The notes beneath the pieces were generated by a model, which made no database searches, had not been told where the DNA came from, and worked only from the letters and a program-made list of their open reading frames with translations. The position numbers and the translations under genes were made by a program. A stretch of 64,000 bases of DNA, taken from NCBI GenBank assembly GCA_026129405.1, contig JAHCID010000003.1, positions 448,501 to 512,500 on the forward strand, read 5' to 3'. The stretch is from a bacterium (GTDB taxonomy: Bacteria > Desulfobacterota > Binatia > DP-6). Shown here piece by piece: positions 59,282 through 64,000 of this stretch (position 1 is its first letter; each line of letters begins with the position of its first letter).

Positions 59282-59741
59282 CGGCCTCGTCGCCGGCGGC
59301 CTCGACGGTCAGCTGGATCGTCGCACGGACGTCGCGGCCGATGCCGACCGCGATCGAGTAGGTTCCGAGCTGCTTGATCGGCTCGTCGAGCTCGATGCGA
59401 CGTCGATCGACGTGGACACCGCGGGCGGCGAGCAACCGCTCGACATCGATGTTGGTCACCGAGCCGAAGAGCCTGCCCTCGTCTCCCGCGCGTGCCTGGA
59501 CGGTCAGGGTGATACCCTCGACCTGCTTGGCGCGGGCCTCTGCGTCCTTGCGGTCGCGCTCCGCCTTCACCGCGATGACGCGCTTCTGATGCTCGAGCAC
59601 GCGCAGGTTCTTGCTGCTGGCCTCGACCGCAAGCCCGCGCGGGAGGAGGAAGTTGCGGGCGTAGCCCGGCTTCACCCGGACCACGTCGCCGATCTTGCCG
59701 AGGTTGGGTACGTCGTCGCGAAGGATCAGTTCGACCGGCAT
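59271..59741 (-). CDS. rplI: 50S ribosomal protein L9
   Basis: 156 residues with the L9 plan. The N-terminal domain has PVELILRDDVPNLGKIGDVV and VKPGYARNFLLPRGLAVEAS. A long connecting helix (about 40-75) and a C-terminal domain with GRLFGSVTNIDVERLLAARG follow. It is slightly longer than E. coli L9, with a short Ala/Gly-rich end. ATG 59741. It lies 13 bases after rpsR in the common rpsF-rpsR-rplI order and ends in a hairpin. Confidence 0.97.
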   Translation of the reverse strand: MPVELILRDDVPNLGKIGDVVRVKPGYARNFLLPRGLAVEASSKNLRVLEHQKRVIAVKAERDRKDAEARAKQVEGITLTVQARAGDEGRLFGSVTNIDVERLLAARGVHVDRRRIELDEPIKQLGTYSIAVGIGRDVRATIQLTVEAAGDEAAGG

Positions 59742-59754
59742 CGGAAGTGCGTCC

Positions 59755-60018
59755 TCAGGGATAGACCGTGGTGTAGGGAAGCAGCGCCACGGTGCGGGCC
59801 TGCTTGATGGCCACGGTGAGGCGGCGCTGGTGGCGGGCGCAGTTGCCCGTGATGCGCGCCGGGATGATCTTGCCGCGCTCGGTGAGGAACCCGCCGAGCG
59901 TGCGCGAATCTTTGTAGTCGATCAGGAGGGCGCGGTCGGCGCAGAAGCGGCAGACCTTGCGTCGCCCCATGCCCCGCCGGCGAGGGGGACGCCCCCCTGC
60001 TGCGCGTTCCTTCGCCAT
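59755..60018 (-). CDS. rpsR: 30S ribosomal protein S18
   Basis: 87 residues: a basic N-terminal arm, then [38 protein letters not shown] and [25 protein letters not shown], the full S18 signature. Cys23, Cys26 and the Cys of GNCARHQ with a nearby His suggest a zinc-binding (C+) form. ATG 60018 overlaps the rpsF stop (ATGA), so S6 and S18, which bind as a pair, are translationally coupled. Confidence 0.97.
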   Translation of the reverse strand: MAKERAAGGRPPRRRGMGRRKVCRFCADRALLIDYKDSRTLGGFLTERGKIIPARITGNCARHQRRLTVAIKQARTVALLPYTTVYP

Positions 60019-60431
60019 CAGGAGCCCTCCCCTTCGCTCATCATCTCCATCTCGCCGTCGGCGCCGAGCTCGTCGCCGCCTTCGGCGCCGTCCTCACGGT
60101 CCGGCCGACGCACGGTACGGAGGGGCGCGGGCGGAGCGTTCTCGGCCTGACGCACGGACACGAAGCGCAGGACGGGGTCCATGATCTTCAGGTTGCGTTC
60201 GATCTCGGTCAGGGCCTTCGGCGTCGCACGGTATTCGAACAGAACGTAGAATGCCCGCTTCTGCTTGGCGACGAAGTACGTCAACTCGCGCAGGCCCCAC
60301 TCCTGGACCTGGCTGATCGTGCTTCCCTGATCCTCCATGAGCGTCCGGATGCGCGCCAGGAGCTCCTTGGCTCCGGCCTCACCCTGGTCAGGATGGATCA
60401 GGATGAGCGTTTCATAGCGGCGATCCGCCAT
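60018..60431 (-). CDS. rpsF: 30S ribosomal protein S6
   Basis: 137 residues: [20 protein letters not shown], a helix, [40 protein letters not shown] and [13 protein letters not shown] are the S6 core, followed by an acidic tail of about 40 residues rich in Glu, Gly and Met. ATG 60431 is chosen over an upstream in-frame start because GGGAGG lies 6 bases before it. The 114-base gap to rplY contains a small hairpin (GGCGCC-CAT-GGCGCC at 60463-60477). This could be part of a leader, but I cannot show the known S6:S18 binding motif. Confidence 0.95.
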   Translation of the reverse strand: MADRRYETLILIHPDQGEAGAKELLARIRTLMEDQGSTISQVQEWGLRELTYFVAKQKRAFYVLFEYRATPKALTEIERNLKIMDPVLRFVSVRQAENAPPAPLRTVRRPDREDGAEGGDELGADGEMEMMSEGEGS

Positions 60432-60462
60432 CCGCTGCCTCCCGTCGATTGACACGGTTCTG

Positions 60463-60477
60463 GGCGCCCATGGCGCC
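60463..60477 (-). promoter_or_regulatory. Hairpin in the rpsF leader region
   Basis: GGCGCC and GGCGCC flank a 3-base centre (CAT) 32 bases upstream of the rpsF ATG. This is the only clear secondary structure in the leader. S6:S18 autoregulatory leaders exist at this position in many bacteria, but the bulged CCG motif was not recognised here. Confidence 0.2.
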
Positions 60478-60545
60478 TGCATTCGCCTTCCCGGCGAGAT
60501 GATGAAGGTCCGTCACGTTGCGAACCGATGCGTGGATGCGCGCGA

Positions 60546-61211
60546 TCACCCCGCCCCCTCGCCACCTTTTTTCGACTCGGCCTTGGCCTCGGTGCCGGCT
60601 TCGCCACCTTCGGCAGCCCCCTGGCCGCCGGCGGCCTCGACCGTGGGCGGCAGCACCGTCACGACCGTCGACGTGACGTCGCCAGCGATGGAGGTTCCTT
60701 CCGGCAGCTTCAGATCGCCCGCATGGATGGCGTCGTGGATGCCGAGCGGCGACACGTCGACCTCGATGAACTCGGGGATCTCGGTCGGCAGGCACTCGAC
60801 CTCCACCTCGCGCAGCACCGGCTGGAGAATGCCGCCCGCGACGACGCCAGCAGCCTTGCCGACGAAGTGGAGCGGCACCGACACGCGGAGCCGCTCGGTG
60901 AGATCGACCTCGAAGAAGTCGGCGTGCAACACGGCGCCCGTGACCGGGTGACGTTGCATGTCACGCACGAGCACCATGCGCTCGTGGATCTCCGCGTCGG
61001 CCGCGCCGCCTGCATGCACCAGACGGATCAGATGCGATCCCTCGAGATGCGCCAGCCGACGCTCGACCTGCTCATGCGAGCATACGATCGCGGCCGTCTC
61101 GCGGTTGGGGCCGTAGAGGATCGCCGGCACCCTGCCGGCGGCACGCAGGCGTCGCATCGGCCCCTTCCCCCGCTCCGTTCGCCGCTCGATGGTGATCTCA
61201 ACCGTTTGCAT
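60546..61211 (-). CDS. rplY: 50S ribosomal protein L25/general stress protein Ctc
   Basis: 221 residues: the 5S-rRNA-binding L25 domain (ERRTERGKGPMRRLRAAGRVP, AILYGPNRET) and the C-terminal Ctc beta domain (VVAGGILQPVLREVEVECLP, IEVDVSPLGIHDAIHAGDLK), followed by an Ala/Glu/Gly/Lys tail of 30 residues. The two-domain (TL5/Ctc) form is usual outside the enterobacteria. ATG 61211. It follows prs after 19 bases, the standard prs-rplY order. The pth gene that often comes next is absent here. Confidence 0.96.
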   Translation of the reverse strand: MQTVEITIERRTERGKGPMRRLRAAGRVPAILYGPNRETAAIVCSHEQVERRLAHLEGSHLIRLVHAGGAADAEIHERMVLVRDMQRHPVTGAVLHADFFEVDLTERLRVSVPLHFVGKAAGVVAGGILQPVLREVEVECLPTEIPEFIEVDVSPLGIHDAIHAGDLKLPEGTSIAGDVTSTVVTVLPPTVEAAGGQGAAEGGEAGTEAKAESKKGGEGAG

Positions 61212-61230
61212 GAAGACCGTCCCTGTCCAG

Positions 61231-62175
61231 TCAGATGAAGAGCGAGCTGATCGACGCCTCGTCGTGCGTCCGGCGGATGGCCTCGCCGAGAAGCGACGCG
61301 ACGGAGAGCACCTTCAGCTTGGTGAGCTTGGCGACCTCGGACCGGATCGGGATGCTGTCGGTAACGACGAGCTCGTCGATTCCGGAGTTCTCGATCCGGC
61401 CGGTTGCGGGACCGGAGAGCACGGCATGGGTGGCGCATGCGAATACGCGCGATGCGCCAGCCGCCCGCACGGCGTCCGCCGCGGTGCACAACGTCCCGGC
61501 GGTGTCGATGATGTCGTCGACGATCACGGCGACGCGATCACCGACGTCGCCGATGATCTGCATCTCCGCGACCTCGTTCGCACGCGCACGACGCTTGTCG
61601 ATGATTGCAAGGTTGGCGTCGAGGCGCTTCGCGAATGCGCGCGCCCGCTCGACGCCGCCCGCGTCGGGCGACACTACCGTAGCCGGGCGGTCACCGAGAC
61701 ACTCGCGCACATACTGGAGCAGAACTGGCGTAGCGTACACGTTGTCGACGGGCACGTTGAAAAAGCCCTGAATCTGTCCGGCATGCAGGTCGACCGTGAG
61801 GACTCGCGATGCGCCGGCAGCGGTAATGAGATCGGCGATCAGCTTCGCACTGATAGGAACGCGGGGCGCCACTTTGCGATCTTGTCGCGCGTACCCGTAG
61901 TACGGGATCACGGCGGTGATGCGCTTCGCCGATGCTCGCTTGAACGCGTCGAGCATCAGCAGGAGCTCCATGATGTTGTCGTTCGTCGGCATCGAGGTCG
62001 ACTGCACGACGAACACATCCCCGCCGCGGACGTTCTCGGTGATCTCGACCTGGACCTCTCCGTCGCTGAACCGCCCGATCTCGGCGCCGCCGAGGGGAAC
62101 CCCGACATAGCGACTTATGGCCTCGGCCAACGGGCGATTCGAGTTGCCCGTAAAGAGTTTGATCTCGTCCTTCAC
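61231..62175 (-). CDS. prs: Ribose-phosphate pyrophosphokinase
   Basis: Makes PRPP from ribose-5-phosphate and ATP for purine, pyrimidine, histidine and NAD synthesis. 314 residues, class I. LFTGNSNRPLAEAI, GEIQVE-type GEVQVEITENVRGGDVFVVQ, YYGYARQDRK, VLTVDLHAGQIQGFF, VVSPDAGGVERARAFAKRLD, the PRPP-binding VIVDDIIDTAGTL, and SVASLLGEAIRR are all present. ATG 62175 lies 26 bases after the 3' end of tRNA-Gln on the same strand, so the tRNA and prs very likely share a primary transcript. Confidence 0.97.
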   Translation of the reverse strand: MKDEIKLFTGNSNRPLAEAISRYVGVPLGGAEIGRFSDGEVQVEITENVRGGDVFVVQSTSMPTNDNIMELLLMLDAFKRASAKRITAVIPYYGYARQDRKVAPRVPISAKLIADLITAAGASRVLTVDLHAGQIQGFFNVPVDNVYATPVLLQYVRECLGDRPATVVSPDAGGVERARAFAKRLDANLAIIDKRRARANEVAEMQIIGDVGDRVAVIVDDIIDTAGTLCTAADAVRAAGASRVFACATHAVLSGPATGRIENSGIDELVVTDSIPIRSEVAKLTKLKVLSVASLLGEAIRRTHDEASISSLFI

Positions 62176-62201
62176 CGGTTTCTTGGAGCCTTCACACCGA
62201 G

Positions 62202-62273
62202 TTGGGCGGGAAGGAGTCGAACCTTCGCTGCCGGATCCAAAGTCCGGTGCCTTGCCAGCTTGGCTACCGCCCA
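62202..62273 (-). tRNA. tRNA-Gln (anticodon TTG)
   Basis: On the minus strand a full cloverleaf reads: acceptor TGGGCGG with CCGCCCA, D arm GCC-GGC, anticodon stem CCGGA/TCCGG with loop CTTTGGA (anticodon TTG, codon CAA), a 4-base variable loop, and T arm GAAGG/CCTTC with TTCGACT. 72 bases, discriminator A; CCA is not encoded. The weak U1-A72 pair is usual for Gln tRNAs. By anticodon it is a likely substrate of MnmA. Confidence 0.95.
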
Positions 62274-62318
62274 GGGCTGATCAGCTGCGTTCCACTCCGA
62301 TCCACTCGGAAACGCAGC

Positions 62319-62347
62319 ACATTAGTTTTGGGCCCGGGGGAAGTCAA
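62319..62347 (-). promoter_or_regulatory. Candidate promoter of the tRNA-Gln-prs transcript
   Basis: On the minus strand TTGACT (62342-62347) and TAATGT (62319-62324) are exactly 17 bases apart, in a locally A/T-rich spot. The start would be near 62312, about 40 bases before the tRNA. No other promoter is evident before prs. Confidence 0.5.
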
Positions 62348-62444
62348 CTCCGCGCCGTCGCTGGGCGAATCCCCAAGCGTCCAACCGTGAGCCGGTGGAC
62401 GCTCGCAGCGCGCTGTGATACCAGCCGACGCCCCACCCGGCCCG

Positions 62445-62516
62445 CCCCCGTGGTGAAATGGATATCACACAGGCCTCCGGAGCCTGGGGTAGAGGTTCGA
62501 TTCCTCTCGGGGGCAT
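62445..62516 (+). tRNA. tRNA-Arg (anticodon CCG)
   Basis: Cloverleaf: acceptor GCCCCCG with CGGGGGC, D arm around GTGAAATGGATATCAC, anticodon stem CAGGC/GCCTG with loop CTCCGGA (anticodon CCG, codon CGG), variable GGGT, T arm AGAGG/CCTCT with TTCGATT. 72 bases, discriminator A (usual for Arg), CCA not encoded. It is divergent from tRNA-Gln, 171 bases away. Confidence 0.95.
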
Positions 62517-62635
62517 TCGCCGTCGGACGCGACCTCGCAAGCGCTTGATTTCCCGGCACCTGTTTGTTTAAGTCGGCGAGATCGGCAGACCACCTGCCTG
62601 CCTCGCTGGGCCGGCTTGTCGTGAGGGAGTGGCTG

Positions 62636-62818
62636 ATGGAATTTCCCAGGTGCCAGAAGTGCAATGAGGGAGTGCTGCTCCCTCTCTCGGATTATGGGCA
62701 GGAAGGCGCCGCCGTGATCTTCAAGGCGTGGGCATGCACCGACCCCGAGTGCGGGTTCTCTCTTCGCGTCGACAAGGGAGAGGTTACCTACGGCAAGAAG
62801 ATCGAGCAGCGTCGTTGA
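62636..62818 (+). CDS. Small zinc-ribbon-like protein
   Basis: 60 residues: MEFPRCQKCNEGVLLPLSDY at the N-terminus with C-x2-C, then WACTDPECGFSLRVDKGEV with C-x4-C, so four cysteines could hold one zinc. The end is basic (GKKIEQRR). Short, single-domain zinc ribbons of this kind are common and mostly uncharacterised. ATG 62636 is chosen because GAGGGAG lies upstream and the first Cys pair follows at once; in-frame upstream extension has no family look. It lies 119 bases after tRNA-Arg. Confidence 0.7.
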   Translation: MEFPRCQKCNEGVLLPLSDYGQEGAAVIFKAWACTDPECGFSLRVDKGEVTYGKKIEQRR

Positions 62819-62935
62819 CTCGGCGTGCGCGGGTCGGGCTTTTGACCCACCTCGTGACCGTGACGCCCGCCGTCTTGCGGCGCGCGCCGCGAACGCGCTA
62901 GACGGACCGAGGCCAATCGGCGAGGAGGGATTCTG

Positions 62936-63361
62936 ATGCGGAGTGCTCAGAAGCTGCTGTGTGCGGTCGCGACGGCCGGCGTCCTGGCGGCCGGGGTGCC
63001 GTCGGCATCCGCGATAACGTGGGAAGAGCGGGCTCCCAGCGCGCGTGCTTTCTATACGACAGCAGCAATGTTGGCGAACGTCATGCCGATCAGCTCCGCG
63101 TTCGTCGCCTCGCGCTGCGTTCAGGGCTACTTGCTCTGCAAGTTCACCTTCGCCAGCCTCAGTGTCATCGCCGCCGCGGAATCGATCGTCATGTCCGGAG
63201 GCAGTGACATGAGCGAGCCGAAGGCGCTTCTCGAGCGCGGCTTCTCCGGAGATTGGTACCTCACCGGCCCCGACATCTCTGGCGACAAGACCGCCGACCC
63301 GTATCCCGAGGTTGCGCCGCCGGCGACCGACGACGGCGGATTCACGCCGCCGCCGATCTGA
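62936..63361 (+). CDS. Exported hypothetical protein with Pro-rich C-terminus
   Basis: 141 residues. Signal peptide at 1-26 (LLCAVATAGVLAAGVPSASA). The middle has a hydrophobic, two-Cys segment (SRCVQGYLLCKFTFASLSVI) that could span or insert into a membrane. The end is acidic and Pro-rich (YPEVAPPATDDGGFTPPPI). No family is recognised. ATG 62936 has a strong GAGGAGGG 7 bases upstream. Its TGA sits in the loop of a 7-bp hairpin shared with the opposing cyclophilin gene. The upstream 117 bases contain a perfect 14-bp palindrome GCGGCGCGCGCCGC of unknown meaning. Confidence 0.6.
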   Translation: MRSAQKLLCAVATAGVLAAGVPSASAITWEERAPSARAFYTTAAMLANVMPISSAFVASRCVQGYLLCKFTFASLSVIAAAESIVMSGGSDMSEPKALLERGFSGDWYLTGPDISGDKTADPYPEVAPPATDDGGFTPPPI

Positions 63362-63370
63362 AACGGCGGC
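63349..63370. terminator. Hairpin with a stop codon in its loop
   Basis: GCCGCCG (63349-63355) pairs with CGGCGGC (63364-63370). The 8-base loop contains the TGA of the exported hypothetical protein, and the cyclophilin stop lies 2 bases beyond on the other strand. No T-tract. Confidence 0.45.
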
Positions 63371-63371
63371 G

Positions 63372-63956
63372 CTACTCCTCGACGATCTTCGCTGACTTGA
63401 TCGTGACGGCCTCGGTCGGCACGTCGCGGTGCTGACCGCGCGTGGTGGTTTGTACCTTCTCGATCTTCTGAACCACGTCCATCCCGCCTACGACCTTACC
63501 AAATACCGCGTAGCCCACGCCGTCTTGGGCTCTCTCCCGGTTCAGGAAGTCGTTGTTCTTCGTGTTGATGAAGAACTGCGACGTCGCGCTGTCGGGAACC
63601 GAAGTCCGTGCCATGGCGAGCGTGCCCGTGTCGTTTCGAAGGCCGTTCGCGGATTCGTTCTTGATGGGCGCCAGCTGCCCTTCGCGTTTGTCGCGCATGT
63701 CTGCGGTGAGCCCGCCCCCCTGCACCATGAAGCCCGGGATGACGCGGTGGAAGATCGTTCCGTCGTAGTAGCCGGCTTTCACGTAGGCAAGGAAGTTCTT
63801 CACCGTTTCTGGCGCCTTGTCGGCATACAGCTCGACCTTTATCTCACCCATTGACGTCGCGATCACGACCATCGGATTCGCCTTTCCGGCGGCAACCGCA
63901 TTCCCGGCAGCAATGGTTGCCAGTAGGATGCCACCCATCAACACCAATCGACTCAT
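63372..63956 (-). CDS. Exported cyclophilin-type peptidyl-prolyl isomerase
   Basis: Catalyses cis-trans isomerisation at proline during protein folding, here outside the inner membrane. 194 residues: signal peptide ([20 protein letters not shown]), then the cyclophilin core [40 protein letters not shown] (catalytic Arg and Phe), [20 protein letters not shown] and [19 protein letters not shown]. It is the short bacterial type. ATG 63956 is preferred to a GTG at 63965, because GGGAGGTGG sits just upstream of the ATG and would overlap the GTG. Its 3' end converges with the exported hypothetical gene. Confidence 0.93.
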   Translation of the reverse strand: MSRLVLMGGILLATIAAGNAVAAGKANPMVVIATSMGEIKVELYADKAPETVKNFLAYVKAGYYDGTIFHRVIPGFMVQGGGLTADMRDKREGQLAPIKNESANGLRNDTGTLAMARTSVPDSATSQFFINTKNNDFLNRERAQDGVGYAVFGKVVGGMDVVQKIEKVQTTTRGQHRDVPTEAVTIKSAKIVEE

Positions 63957-64000
63957 GCAGACCACCTCCCTTGAGGAACGCGGGTCCTCATTCCACAGCG

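Noticed and set aside
62828-62850. GGGTC/GACCC stem with a TTTT in the loop after the zinc-ribbon gene
   Set aside because: The T residues lie in the loop and not after the stem, and the stem is only 5 bp, so it was not called a terminator.

Overview
The window is a very GC-rich bacterial chromosome segment. Genes are packed tightly, GTG starts are common, and many neighbours share 4-base ATGA/GTGA overlaps. The ftsH-cdaA-cdaR-glmM-nnr-tsaE-lysC-cimA order, the secreted subtilase with a Cys/Asp-rich tail and the tRNA-Gln-prs-rplY-rpsF-rpsR-rplI block suggest a Gram-negative lineage of the former Deltaproteobacteria (Desulfobacterota, Binatota or Myxococcota-like). That placement is inference from gene content; no rRNA or full marker set is present. 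A lipoprotein signal on an outer-membrane efflux factor and a LolA-like protein support a two-membrane cell.

Layout. 1-6334: the end of an unidentified gene, then a CusC/CusB/CusA-type heavy-metal RND exporter. 6349-14093: SulP transporter, class II aldolase, glycogen debranching enzyme, a beta-repeat protein with a probable double frameshift, and a crotonase-fold protein. 14175-16448: secreted subtilase. 16586-36826: a 20-kb same-strand run of core genes: tilS, ftsH, c-di-AMP synthesis (cdaA, cdaR), glmM, nnr, tsaE, lysC, cimA, a frameshifted cysteine desulfurase, mnmA, mtaB, rnc, a secreted sedolisin, era and der. 36834-37544 (minus): a decayed gamma-carbonic-anhydrase gene and an internally deleted methyltransferase. 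37671-40687: guaB-guaA. 40715-41860 (minus): an AsmA-like protein. 42013-53628: dnaE, hflX, pgsA, LolA-like protein, inositol-phosphatase-like protein, PTR1-like reductase, a MoxR/VWA pair, a bifunctional-nuclease-domain protein and a TPR-like membrane protein. 53782-56020: poorly conserved small genes and a 5'-truncated FAD oxidoreductase next to an AT-richer patch. 56104-57939: sulfatase-fold enzyme. 58051-62273 (minus): dgt, rplI, rpsR, rpsF, rplY, prs and tRNA-Gln. 62445-63956: tRNA-Arg, two small proteins and a secreted cyclophilin.

How the genes relate. Sulfur for tRNA 2-thiolation would flow from the desulfurase to MnmA. CdaA/CdaR and GlmM form the usual c-di-AMP/cell-wall module. GuaB/GuaA complete GMP synthesis and Prs supplies PRPP.

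I see no CRISPR array, prophage, integrase or intact insertion sequence, and no convincing new multi-gene system. The most interesting signals are these: GC hairpins without U-tracts wrapped around the stop codons of transcription-unit ends; a secreted sedolisin overlapping both rnc and era; a subtilase with Glu where His is expected; an apparently double-frameshifted gene whose hidden frame encodes a membrane segment; and a cluster of single-gene decays that may be real or may be assembly errors in GC runs.
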